64,000 nucleotides of DNA. Source: Arthrobacter sp. NtRootA1. GTDB taxonomy: Bacteria; Actinomycetota; Actinomycetes; Actinomycetales; Micrococcaceae. The translations under genes and the position numbers were made by a program. The notes under the pieces were generated by a model. That model ran no database searches. It worked only from the letters and a program-made list of their open reading frames with translations, and was not told the DNA's origin. Position 1 is the stretch's first letter; each line of letters opens with the position of its first letter. This document shows, piece after piece, positions 9,226 to 17,160 of this stretch. The stretch spans positions 1,364,001 to 1,428,000 of the forward strand of contig NZ_AP024630.1 of NCBI RefSeq assembly GCF_019976975.1, written 5' to 3'.

Positions 9226-10122
9226 ATGTGCAATTCCCTCGCCCCCGCTCCCTACCGCGCGTCCTCCGGTGCAACAGAAGCATCGGATTCCCGCAAAGAG
9301 TACCCGCCAGCCCCGGAACCGCTTCCCGTCCCGGTAATGGACAACCACACCCACTTGGACTTCCGGCACGGTTTGATCGAAGTCGGCGCTGCGGACGCCA
9401 TGGATGCCGCCGAAGCGGTTGGTGTCCAAGGGGCGATCCAGGTTGGTTGCGACCTGGAATCGTCGCGCTTCACGGTGCAAGCGGTACAGGCCGATGACCG
9501 GTTGCTGGGAGCCGTTGCCATCCACCCCAACGACGCACCTATCTACGCCGGGCGGGGGGAACTAGAATCGGCGCTGGCAGAGATCGAAGAACTGGCCGCC
9601 CATCCGCGGATCCGTGCCATCGGCGAGACAGGATTGGACTTCTTCCGAACCCACGGCGAGGGCCTGGCACATCAGCGATATTCCTTCCGAAGGCACATCG
9701 ACATCGCCAAGCGGCTTGGCCTCACGCTGCAGATCCACGACCGCGACGCCCACGATGACGTAGTGCAGGTGCTGAACGAGGAAGGCGCCCCCGAGCGGGT
9801 AGTTTTCCACTGCTTCTCCGGTGGCGAGGAACTCGCCCGCACGTGCAATGACAATGGCTGGTACATGTCCTTTGCGGGGACAATGACATTCAAGAATGCC
9901 GGCAACCTTAGGGCAGCGTTGTCTATTGCGGAGCCCAGCCGGATCCTGGTGGAAACAGATTCGCCATTCCTCACGCCACACCCGTACCGTGGCCGGCCAA
10001 ATGCGAGCTACATGGTGCCGTACACAGTTCGCTCGATGGCGGAAGTGACAGAAAATGACCTTTCGGAACTTTGCGCCAGGCTGGCTGAAAATACCGTAAA
10101 TGCCTACGGATCCTGGGGCTGA
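9226..10122 (+). CDS. tatD: TatD family metal-dependent hydrolase (putative 3'-5' DNase)
   Basis: A 298-residue TIM-barrel metallohydrolase. The metal ligands appear as the first HTHLDF near residue 41, then AIGETGLDF, LQIHDRDA, VVFHCFSGG and LVETDSPFL in TatD order. Proteins of this family degrade single-stranded DNA or RNA and take part in DNA repair. The ATG at 9226 has an AAGGTGGG site just upstream. It adds about 37 residues before the barrel compared with the shortest relatives, so the internal ATG at 9337 is an alternative. In related genomes this gene commonly lies between metG and rpf; here rpf follows. Confidence 0.9.
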   Translation: MCNSLAPAPYRASSGATEASDSRKEYPPAPEPLPVPVMDNHTHLDFRHGLIEVGAADAMDAAEAVGVQGAIQVGCDLESSRFTVQAVQADDRLLGAVAIHPNDAPIYAGRGELESALAEIEELAAHPRIRAIGETGLDFFRTHGEGLAHQRYSFRRHIDIAKRLGLTLQIHDRDAHDDVVQVLNEEGAPERVVFHCFSGGEELARTCNDNGWYMSFAGTMTFKNAGNLRAALSIAEPSRILVETDSPFLTPHPYRGRPNASYMVPYTVRSMAEVTENDLSELCARLAENTVNAYGSWG

Positions 10123-10414
10123 TCGTCAGCCTTGAAGCCCTTCGGATGTGAACTCGTTTGAATACCCGGTATGCAGAATTCTTGGTCCGTTTATAACAGA
10201 TCGGTTACTGTGTACAACAAGTAGCCGGGGTCGGGGAAGGCCTTCGGAAAACTGGTCCGGATCCGTCCGGGCTCTTTAGTTGAATGTATTTGGCGGCGCA
10301 GATGCCGGCAGCAGAGGTGGGACCAGGCTTTTTGCCTGGCCCCTCAGTTTTGCGGCTGGCATTATTTTTTGCGCTTTTCCCCGTGCCCGGATGGTCTGAG
10401 AGTTATGGGCAATC
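10123..10414 (+). promoter_or_regulatory. Long leader of the rpf gene, with a stable hairpin
   Basis: This 292-nt gap holds no convincing ORF. A TATAAC hexamer near 10192 is a possible -10. A hairpin at 10319-10343 has stem CCAGGC/GCCTGG (10323-10328 and 10334-10339), an outer GGG/CCC extension and a T5 loop, and is followed by CAGTTTT. It resembles an attenuator or a weak terminator 70 nt before the start. Some actinobacterial rpf genes carry regulatory RNA leaders, but I could not match this one to a known riboswitch consensus. Confidence 0.4.
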
Positions 10415-11557
10415 GTGATCAAGTTCTTCACAACGGATGGCAAGTTCAGCTTTCTCAAAGTCGGTGCCCAGTTGCTGGTTGTTGCAGCGCTGGTGGTCGG
10501 TGTTGTCGCCTTCGTCGGCAACAACAAGACAATCACCCTGAACGTTGATGGCAAGGTGAGTTCCATCCAGACCTTCGGCGGCACGGTTGACCAAGTGGTC
10601 AAAGCAGCCAAGGTCGAGCTGAAGGACGCAGACCGTGTTTCACCGGATCTTGGTACCCAGGTGGAAAACGGTTCGGTAGTCAACATCAATCTCGCCAAGG
10701 CCGTCTCCATCGAATTGGACGGCGCCCGCAAGACCGTCAACACCAACGCACCGGATGTTGCCGGCCTGGTGAGTGAATTGGGAGTTGCGAGCTCCTCCGA
10801 AATCTCCCAGCCGAAGGACGCTTCGCTGGCTGTCACGGGCTCCTTCGTTTCCATCTCCACACCCAAGACGATCAGCTTGGTAGCTGACGGCAAGGACACC
10901 AGCACCACCACGACGGCGCCGGACGTCGCCAGCGTCCTGAAGGATGCCGGAGTCACCCTGGGCGCCAGCGATCGCGTCTCCCAGCCCGGAAACGCACCGG
11001 TCATCCAGGACATGGTGATCAAGGTCTCCCGCGTGGACACCAGCAAGACCGCCGAAGCCACTGAGGAAGTGCCGTTCGACAGCGTCAGCACCGAAAGTGC
11101 CGAACTCTACAAGGGCGACGAGAAAGTGACCCAAAAGGGCGTCGCAGGTTCCGTTGTGAAGACCTTCAAGCTGGTCCTGGTGGATGGCCGTGAAGCTTCC
11201 CGCACCCTTGTATCCAGCAATGTCACCACCCAGCCCGTTACCGAAAAGATTGCGGTCGGAACGAAGGCACGCCCCGTCGCTGCCAAGGCTGCCACTTCCA
11301 GTGGTCCCACCGGCGCACCGAACGAGGCTATGTGGGACAGGATCGCCCAGTGTGAGTCCGGTGGAAACTGGTCCATCAACTCCGGCAACGGTTACTACGG
11401 CGGTCTCCAGTTCTCCAGCCCCACCTGGTTGGCCAATGGCGGCGGCGCCTACGCCCCCACCGCCAACCTTGCCACCAAAGCACAGCAGATCGATATCGCC
11501 AACCGCCTCTACGCCAGGAACGGCCTCAGCGACTGGGGCTGCGCGTACGCAGCGTGA
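10415..11557 (+). CDS. rpf: Resuscitation-promoting factor (DUF348 x3, G5, Rpf domain)
   Basis: Secreted or membrane-anchored muralytic enzyme that helps dormant cells resume growth. The N-terminus has a single hydrophobic segment (residues 14-34) acting as signal or anchor. Three DUF348 repeats follow (about 38-200), of the form ITLNVDGK, KAVSIELDG and KTISLVADG. Then comes a G5 domain (about 205-280, with TQKGVAGS) and a C-terminal lysozyme-like Rpf domain. The catalytic Glu314 lies in AQCESGGNWS, and YYGGLQFS completes the fold. The protein has 380 residues and a GTG start without an obvious ribosome-binding site. It precedes rsmA and ispE, the usual actinobacterial neighbourhood. Confidence 0.93.
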   Translation: MIKFFTTDGKFSFLKVGAQLLVVAALVVGVVAFVGNNKTITLNVDGKVSSIQTFGGTVDQVVKAAKVELKDADRVSPDLGTQVENGSVVNINLAKAVSIELDGARKTVNTNAPDVAGLVSELGVASSSEISQPKDASLAVTGSFVSISTPKTISLVADGKDTSTTTTAPDVASVLKDAGVTLGASDRVSQPGNAPVIQDMVIKVSRVDTSKTAEATEEVPFDSVSTESAELYKGDEKVTQKGVAGSVVKTFKLVLVDGREASRTLVSSNVTTQPVTEKIAVGTKARPVAAKAATSSGPTGAPNEAMWDRIAQCESGGNWSINSGNGYYGGLQFSSPTWLANGGGAYAPTANLATKAQQIDIANRLYARNGLSDWGCAYAA

Positions 11558-11571
11558 CCCCGCACAGGCGA

Positions 11572-11577
11572 TACGAT
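11572..11577 (+). promoter_or_regulatory. Leaderless -10 box for rsmA (TACGAT)
   Basis: TACGAT ends 6 nt before the GTG start of rsmA, with no Shine-Dalgarno sequence between them. Same geometry as upstream of rsmI and pth in this window. Confidence 0.5.
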
Positions 11578-11583
11578 ACCTAG

Positions 11584-12465
11584 GTGACTGAACCGAATTC
11601 CGAACCCGCCGCCGTCGTGCCTTTGATGGGCGCCACAGACATCCGACGGTTAGCCGAGGAAATCGGTGTCCGCCCCACCAAGACGTTGGGCCAGAACTTT
11701 GTCATTGACGGTAATACGATCCGCAGGATTGTCTCAGCCGCCAATATCGACGCCGGGGAAACCGTGCTTGAGGTGGGCCCGGGCCTTGGCTCCCTGACTC
11801 TTGGGCTGCTTGATGCGGCCAAGACTGTTGTGGCCGTTGAAATTGATCCCGTGCTCGCCAGGAAGCTCCCCGAAACCGTTCGTGCATGGCGGCCAGAGGC
11901 AGAAGAGAACTTCCACCTGGTCCTTTCGGACGCCATGAGGGTCACGGAACTGCCAGTTCAGCCGACAGCACTCGTGGCCAACCTCCCGTATAACGTGGCC
12001 GTCCCCGTGGTGCTTCACCTGCTGCAACACTTCCCGAGCCTGCAGCACGGACTGGTCATGGTGCAGGACGAAGTCGCAGACCGCCTGGCAGCAACTCCCG
12101 GCAGCAAGATCTACGGCGTTCCCTCGGTCAAGGCTGCCTGGTACGGGCACATGCGCAAGGCCGGCGTGATCGGCATGAACGTGTTTTGGCCTGCTCCGAA
12201 GATCCACTCAGGACTCGTTGCCTTTACGCGCCATGACCCACCCGCCACGCACGCCACCCGGGAGCAGGTGTTTGCTGTCATTGACGCCGCTTTTGCCCAG
12301 CGTCGAAAGACCCTACGTGCAGCGTTGGCTGGATGGGCAGGCAGCGCGGCAGAGGCCGAACGATGCCTTGTCGCCGCAGGCGTTGATCCCACAGCCCGGG
12401 GCGAGGTCCTGGACATTTCTGCCTACGTCCGGATTGCCGAAGCCCGCCACCCAGCGGACGCATGA
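11584..12465 (+). CDS. rsmA: 16S rRNA (adenine(1518)-N6/adenine(1519)-N6)-dimethyltransferase RsmA
   Basis: Dimethylates two adjacent adenines in helix 45 of 16S rRNA, a late step of small-subunit assembly. 293 residues. The KsgA-type motifs are in order: TLGQNFVID at the N-terminus, SAM motif I in [15 protein letters not shown], the acidic VVAVEIDP, and the catalytic [10 protein letters not shown]. The C-terminal RNA-binding helical part contains [12 protein letters not shown]. The GTG start has a TACGAT box 6 nt upstream, suggesting a leaderless mRNA. The stop overlaps the ispE start by 4 bp. Confidence 0.95.
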   Translation: MTEPNSEPAAVVPLMGATDIRRLAEEIGVRPTKTLGQNFVIDGNTIRRIVSAANIDAGETVLEVGPGLGSLTLGLLDAAKTVVAVEIDPVLARKLPETVRAWRPEAEENFHLVLSDAMRVTELPVQPTALVANLPYNVAVPVVLHLLQHFPSLQHGLVMVQDEVADRLAATPGSKIYGVPSVKAAWYGHMRKAGVIGMNVFWPAPKIHSGLVAFTRHDPPATHATREQVFAVIDAAFAQRRKTLRAALAGWAGSAAEAERCLVAAGVDPTARGEVLDISAYVRIAEARHPADA

Positions 12466-13454
12466 GTCCGAATACCCGCAAACCCAGCGGCCTGCCATAC
12501 GTGGGCGATCGCTTCCATGCCCGGACTGTCCGGGTCAAAGCGCCCGGGAAGATCAACGTTTCCCTGAGCGTCGGTCCTTTGCGCCCCGACGGCTACCACT
12601 CCGTGGCAAGCGTCTACCTGGCCGTTTCCTTGTACGAGGAAGTGGCGGCCACCAGCACCGGGGCTGACGGAATTACCGTCAGCATCAGCCCCAACAGCAC
12701 GCTGGACCTGGACGGCGTCGATATCCCCCTGGACGAACGCAACCTTGCCTACAAGGCGGCAGCCATCATGGCTGAGCTCTCCGAGAAACCAACCGGCGTC
12801 CACCTTGAAATCACCAAGCGCGTGCCGGTTGCCGGAGGGATGGGTGGGGGCTCTGCCGACGCCGCCGCTACCTTGCTTGCGTGCGATGCCCTGTGGAACA
12901 GCGGGCTTTCCCGCGAAGAACTCGCTCACCTGGCAGCCGAACTGGGCGCAGACGTTCCTTTCTCGCTCCTGGGCGGGACCGCCGTCGGACTCGGTGTTGG
13001 CGACAAATTGTCGCCGGCACTGGCGAAGGCACAAATGGACTGGGTGCTGGTATTTGCCGACTACGGGCTCTCCACACCTGACGTCTTCCACACACTGGAC
13101 GGCCTCCGCGACTCCGAAGGAGTAGAAATCCCGGAGCCCGTTGACGTTGACCCCACCATCCTCCAAGCCCTGCGCCACGGCGATCCCGAGGCCCTCAGCC
13201 GGGTGCTGATCAATGATCTCCAGCGGGCTTCCATCGCGCTTGCCCCACAGCTAAGGGACACCATCGGCTTGGGTGAAGCCCGGGGCGCGTTGGCAGGGAT
13301 GGTGTCCGGCTCCGGGCCCACCATCGCGCTGCTTGCCAGGGACTCGGTGTCCGCCAGCGTCCTCGCTGAAGAGCTGACCCATCGAGGCCACACTGCAGTT
13401 GCCGTCCACGGACCTGTGCCCGGCGCCCGGATCATCTCCGATACCCTCCTTTAG
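12462..13454 (+). CDS. ispE: 4-diphosphocytidyl-2-C-methyl-D-erythritol kinase IspE
   Basis: GHMP kinase of the non-mevalonate isoprenoid pathway; phosphorylates the 2-OH of CDP-methylerythritol. 330 residues. Substrate motif [12 protein letters not shown] lies near residue 24 and RPDGYHSV after it. The ATP-binding glycine loop is [15 protein letters not shown], and the C-terminal GHMP motif is [12 protein letters not shown]. It is translationally coupled to rsmA through an ATGA overlap, a common arrangement. It is the only isoprenoid-pathway gene recognised in this window. Confidence 0.94.
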   Translation: MSPNTRKPSGLPYVGDRFHARTVRVKAPGKINVSLSVGPLRPDGYHSVASVYLAVSLYEEVAATSTGADGITVSISPNSTLDLDGVDIPLDERNLAYKAAAIMAELSEKPTGVHLEITKRVPVAGGMGGGSADAAATLLACDALWNSGLSREELAHLAAELGADVPFSLLGGTAVGLGVGDKLSPALAKAQMDWVLVFADYGLSTPDVFHTLDGLRDSEGVEIPEPVDVDPTILQALRHGDPEALSRVLINDLQRASIALAPQLRDTIGLGEARGALAGMVSGSGPTIALLARDSVSASVLAEELTHRGHTAVAVHGPVPGARIISDTLL

Positions 13455-13490
13455 TAGCTCCCGCATTCCAGCAGTAGAAAGTAGTACCCA

Positions 13491-15320
13491 TTGGCCCACC
13501 TGCTTGGCGGCGAAAACCTCACCGTTTCGTTCGCGACCCGCACTGTCCTCGACGGCGTCACCCTCGGTTTGGAGGATGGCGACCGCATCGGCATGGTCGG
13601 CCGCAACGGTGACGGAAAATCAACCCTCATGCGTTTGCTCGCCTTACGCTCGACGCCCGACTCCGGCCGCGTTACCAAACGCGGGGACGTCAACGTCGGC
13701 TACCTCGACCAAGGCGACGTGCTCGACGGCGACCTGACAGTGGGCGCTGCGATCGTTGGCGACCGCGCTGACCACGAATGGGCTGCCAATCCCAAGATCC
13801 GCGAAGTCATGGGCGGGCTGGTTGGGGACGTCGACTGGCATGCCAACGTGCATGCACTATCCGGCGGGCAAAAGCGCCGTGTCGCGCTGGCCAAGCTCCT
13901 CATCGAAGACCACGACGTCATCATGCTGGACGAACCTACCAACCACCTCGACGTCGAAGGCGTGGCCTGGCTGGCAAAGCACCTCAAGACGCGCTGGCGC
14001 GCCAACCAAGGCGCGTTCCTGGTGGTCACGCACGATCGCTGGTTCCTTGATGAAGTCTGCAACTACACCTGGGAAGTCCACGACGCCATGGTGGACATGT
14101 TCGACGGCGGATACGCCGCCTACGTTTTGGCGCGCGCCGAGCGGGACCGGATGGCCGCCGTCGTCGAAAACAAGCGCCAGCAGCTCGTCAAAAAGGAACT
14201 GGCGTGGCTTCGCCGCGGTGCCCCCGCCAGAACCGCAAAACCGAAGTTCCGGATCGAAGCAGCCAACGACCTCATTGCTGACGTGCCCGATCCCCGGGAC
14301 TCCGTCGCCCTCAGCAAGATGGCCACCGCCCGCCTGGGCAAAGACGTGCTGGACCTTGAGAACGTGAGCCTGGACTTCCTCGACGGGGCCGATGGGCAGA
14401 AACTCTTCGACAACATCACCCTGCGCCTCGCACCTGGCGAACGACTTGGTTTGGTGGGCGTCAACGGTGCCGGCAAGTCCACGCTGCTCAAGCTCCTCAA
14501 CGGCGAAATCCAGCCGAGTTCCGGCAAGGTGAAGCGCGGAAAAACCGTAGTCACCGCCGTGCTCACGCAGGACGTGAAGGAGCTCGACGACGTCTCGGAC
14601 CTTCGCGTCATTGAGGTCATCGAACGCGAAAAGCGCTCCTTCAGCGTGGGTGGCAAGGAATTCACCGCCGGACAGCTCGTGGAACAACTCGGGTTCACCA
14701 AGGAAAAGCAGTGGACACCCGTTTCGGACCTCTCCGGTGGTGAACGGCGTCGACTCCAGCTCCTGCGCCTGCTGGTAGGGGAGCCCAATGTACTGATGCT
14801 CGACGAGCCCACCAACGACCTCGATACCGACACCTTGGCCGCCGTCGAAGATGTCCTGGACGGTTGGCCCGGGACGCTGGTTGTGGTGAGCCACGACAGG
14901 TACCTGCTGGAGCGTGTTACGGACAACCAGATGGCACTTCTGGGCGACGGCAAACTCCGTGGCCTGCCTGGCGGAGTGGACCAATACCTTGAACTGCGTG
15001 AAGCGGCACTTGCCTCCGGTGCTGTTGGCGGCGGATCCGGTGCGCCGACTGCCGCCAGCGGTTCATCCGCGTCTGGTGCTGCTTCCGGCGCCAGCGAGGC
15101 CGAAAAGCGTGAAGCCCGCAAGGACCTCAACAGGATCGACCGCCAGCTCGGCAAGATAGCCCAGCAGGAAGAAAAGCTCCACACCCAAATGGCCGCGAAG
15201 TCCGAATCCGGCGACTTCGATGCCCTGGGTGAGCTCAACGCGAAGCTGCAGGAGTTGCTCGATGAGAAAGAGGGCCTGGAACTCGAGTGGCTGGAGGCCG
15301 CCGAAATCCTCGGCGAGTAG
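13491..15320 (+). CDS. ABC-F family ATP-binding protein
   Basis: A 609-residue cytosolic protein with two ABC domains and no membrane segments. Domain 1 has Walker A GRNGDGKST, signature LSGGQKRRVALAK and Walker B LDEPTNHLD. Domain 2 has GVNGAGKST, LSGGERRRLQLL and LDEPTNDLD. The interdomain linker (about residues 215-285) is basic, as in ABC-F translation factors that act at the ribosomal E site. A Gly/Ala/Ser-rich spacer (about 510-540) leads to a C-terminal coiled coil. The likely role is ribosome rescue or housekeeping translation; antibiotic protection cannot be judged from sequence. The start is a TTG, directly preceding AHLLGGENLTVSF, and lies 36 nt after ispE. Confidence 0.87.
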   Translation: MAHLLGGENLTVSFATRTVLDGVTLGLEDGDRIGMVGRNGDGKSTLMRLLALRSTPDSGRVTKRGDVNVGYLDQGDVLDGDLTVGAAIVGDRADHEWAANPKIREVMGGLVGDVDWHANVHALSGGQKRRVALAKLLIEDHDVIMLDEPTNHLDVEGVAWLAKHLKTRWRANQGAFLVVTHDRWFLDEVCNYTWEVHDAMVDMFDGGYAAYVLARAERDRMAAVVENKRQQLVKKELAWLRRGAPARTAKPKFRIEAANDLIADVPDPRDSVALSKMATARLGKDVLDLENVSLDFLDGADGQKLFDNITLRLAPGERLGLVGVNGAGKSTLLKLLNGEIQPSSGKVKRGKTVVTAVLTQDVKELDDVSDLRVIEVIEREKRSFSVGGKEFTAGQLVEQLGFTKEKQWTPVSDLSGGERRRLQLLRLLVGEPNVLMLDEPTNDLDTDTLAAVEDVLDGWPGTLVVVSHDRYLLERVTDNQMALLGDGKLRGLPGGVDQYLELREAALASGAVGGGSGAPTAASGSSASGAASGASEAEKREARKDLNRIDRQLGKIAQQEEKLHTQMAAKSESGDFDALGELNAKLQELLDEKEGLELEWLEAAEILGE

Positions 15321-15461
15321 GGCGCGGCCAGCGGTGTTGCCGTCGCGAGTAACAGCTGGCGAGTGGCAGCCGGCGGCGCAGCGGCGCGCATCCTCCGCGT
15401 GCTGCTCGTTCCTCGCCTTTGACGCACGCTTCCGGATGCCCGCCGCTGCTGCAAACCCTCT

Positions 15462-15589
15462 CTCACATCCCGCGGGTGTTTTCCGGACGTTCCCTCACGT
15501 CCGACGGGTATTTGCGGAACGTTCTCTCACGTCCAGCGGGCTTTTGCGGAACGTTCTCTCACCTCCCACAGGGTTTTAGCCGTCGTTCG
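15462..15589 (+). repeat. 32-bp tandem repeat array, left block (4 units, CTCAC on the plus strand)
   Basis: Four units start at 15462, 15494, 15526 and 15558, with an exact 32-bp period. Shared core is CGTTCTCTCAC(A/G)TCC across the unit junction, with a more variable middle of the form CGGGTNTTTNCGG. A decayed fifth unit may follow at 15590. The block begins 141 bp after the ABC-F stop. There are no unique spacers, so this is not a CRISPR array. No function is assigned. Confidence 0.9.
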
Positions 15590-15775
15590 GGCGAGTATCC
15601 CCCTGGCGGTGGAGCCTGATTTGGCGTGGATTTGTTGCTTCGATGTTGAAAGCGGCCCGGGTCGCTTGGTCACTCGGGATGTGAAAGCAACGTTGTGGCG
15701 GGCATCCGGCAGCGTGCTTTTCAGCGCTTCAGCAGAAGTTTCGGTCGGGGGCTGGTTTAAGGACCCGGATGTTCT
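15590..15775. other. Non-coding stretch between repeat blocks
   Basis: Apart from a decayed repeat unit at its left edge, this stretch shows nothing I can name. A plus-strand frame open from 15609 to 15998 crosses the repeat blocks and shows no protein-like motif, so I do not call a gene. Confidence 0.5.
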
Positions 15776-15839
15776 CTCACATCCTGCCAATTCTTGGCGG
15801 ATGCTCTTTCATTTCCCGCTCGCGGCGGCTTGCTTCTGC
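15776..15839 (+). repeat. 32-bp repeat, middle block (2 degenerate units)
   Basis: Units at 15776 and 15808 keep the 32-bp spacing and the same orientation as the left block (GTTCTCTCACATCC, then the decayed GCTCTTTCATTTCC). Confidence 0.7.
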
Positions 15840-15930
15840 CAAGACCCTGGAGTCGCAATGCGATTCCGTGGTGTACCCCACTGGTCAGCGAGTAGTGTCC
15901 GACCGCAACGGTTGGGGGAGGCGTTCGGAT

Positions 15931-16100
15931 GTGAGAGCGCATCGCCTGGAAGCGGTTGGGATGTGAGAGCGCATCGCCCGAAAGCGGTTGGGATGTGAGA
16001 GAGGAACGCCCGAAAGTGGTTGGGATGTGAGAGAGGAACGCCTGGAAGCGGTGGGGATGTGAGAGAGGAACGCCCGAAAGTGGCTGGGAAGTGCGAGAGG
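15931..16100 (-). repeat. 32-bp tandem repeat array, right block (5 full units plus 1 partial, CTCAC on the minus strand)
   Basis: Units start at 15931, 15963, 15995, 16027, 16059 and, partially, 16091, with an exact 32-bp period. On the plus strand each begins GTGAGAG and ends GGTTGGGAT or similar. The reverse complement matches the left block at CGTTCCTCTCTCACATCC and TTTCGGGCG, so it is the same family inverted. The last unit stops at the tetR stop codon. Confidence 0.92.
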
Positions 16101-16101
16101 A

Positions 16102-16776
16102 TCAGCCGTCGGAGCGGAGCTCGGGTTCTTTCTGCAGCCCGGTCAGTCCGTTCCAAGCCAGGTTGACTAAGTGTGCAGCAACGGCCCGTTTGTCCGGCTC
16201 ACGACTATCGAGCCACCATTGGCCTGTCATCGCCACCATTCCCACGAGCATCTGCGCGTACATGGCGCCATCCGCGGCGCTGAATCCACGGCGGGCGAAT
16301 TCGTCGGAGAGCAGGTGTTCCACACGCGCGGTGACGTGGGAGAGCAGCGTGGAGAAGGCGCCCTCGGGCTGGGAGGGAGGTGCGTCGCGCATGAGGATCC
16401 GGAAGCCGTCGGTGCGTTCTTCGATATAGCCAAGGAGTGCCAGTGCAGCGCGCTCCACCAGGACGCGGGGTTTGGCCTCAGTGCTCAGTGCCTCGGTGAT
16501 GGAGTCCAGGAGTATCCGGAATTCGGTTTCGACAACTTGCCGGTAAAGACCTTCCTTGGACCCAAAATGCTCGTAGATCACCGGCTTGGACACGCCGGCG
16601 CTGGCGGCAATCTCTTCAATGGTTGTGCCGTCCAGGCCCTTGGCTGCGAAGTGCGCCCGGCCAATGCCGATGAGCTGGGAGCGGCGCTGTTGTCCCGTCA
16701 TCCTTAACCGTATAGGGCGGTCTCCCAGAGGCTCGAGGGTGGCTGCGGGCCGGGGAAGTTCAGTGCGCTTGCTCAC
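16102..16776 (-). CDS. TetR/AcrR family transcriptional regulator
   Basis: 224 residues. The N-terminal helix-turn-helix runs from about residue 30 to 78, including TTIEEIAASAGVSKPVIYEHFGSKEGLYRQVV, the canonical TetR recognition region. The C-terminal ligand and dimer domain is helical, with the WWLDSREPDKRAVAAHLVNLAWNGL tail seen in a common actinobacterial TetR subgroup. The GTG start at 16776 has no strong ribosome-binding site. No efflux or metabolic gene is divergent; tRNA-Gln and glmU lie upstream, so the regulated gene is not evident from context. Confidence 0.88.
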   Translation of the reverse strand: MSKRTELPRPAATLEPLGDRPIRLRMTGQQRRSQLIGIGRAHFAAKGLDGTTIEEIAASAGVSKPVIYEHFGSKEGLYRQVVETEFRILLDSITEALSTEAKPRVLVERAALALLGYIEERTDGFRILMRDAPPSQPEGAFSTLLSHVTARVEHLLSDEFARRGFSAADGAMYAQMLVGMVAMTGQWWLDSREPDKRAVAAHLVNLAWNGLTGLQKEPELRSDG

Positions 16777-16964
16777 GTGTCCATCATGCCCTAACCCGCG
16801 GCGCCGCTGATCGGGGCGGGCCGTAAAAGGGCATCTGGAGAGCCGTCAGAGTGGGTCAAGTCGCGAACCATGCAAAGGTCATGGCAAACTAGGTTCTTGT
16901 GTGTGCATCCCGGTGACCCGGGAGACCGTCAGGCCCTGCCGCCTGGGGGTGCGAGCATGCACGG

Positions 16965-17036
16965 TCCGCTCTGGTGTAATGGCAGCACCCCGGCCTTTGG
17001 AGCCGTGGAGTATAGGTTCGAATCCTATGGGCGGAA
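16965..17036 (+). tRNA. tRNA-Gln (anticodon TTG)
   Basis: 72 nt. Acceptor arms TCCGCTC (16965-16971) and GGGCGGA (17029-17035) pair with one G-U. The D-arm is GTGT/GCAC, the anticodon loop CTTTGGA places TTG at positions 34-36, and the T-arm is ATAGG-TTCGAAT-CCTAT. The discriminator is A and CCA is not encoded. It lies 124 nt before glmU, a frequent actinobacterial arrangement. Confidence 0.93.
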
Positions 17037-17160
17037 CGGTCGGAAAATGCGCTCCACTCTGTACCTGGAACAGCTCGAACGGTGCCTGGGTCCATAGTTG
17101 GAATGGCAGCATTCCGAAGCCGGGTTACCCGGGATAAAACCGAGCAAGGAGAGCCAGTAC

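Noticed and set aside
10123..10414. c-di-AMP (ydaO-type) riboswitch before rpf
   Set aside because: The GC-rich GCCGGGGTCGGGGAAGG stretch is suggestive, but the conserved elements could not be matched by eye; left as an unassigned leader.
15609..15998. 129-residue plus-strand open frame
   Set aside because: It runs through the repeat blocks, has no motif or ribosome-binding site, and its codon use is unlike the neighbouring genes.
15462..16100. Possible CRISPR array
   Set aside because: The 32-bp units follow one another directly with no unique spacers, the units vary in the middle, and no cas gene is present.
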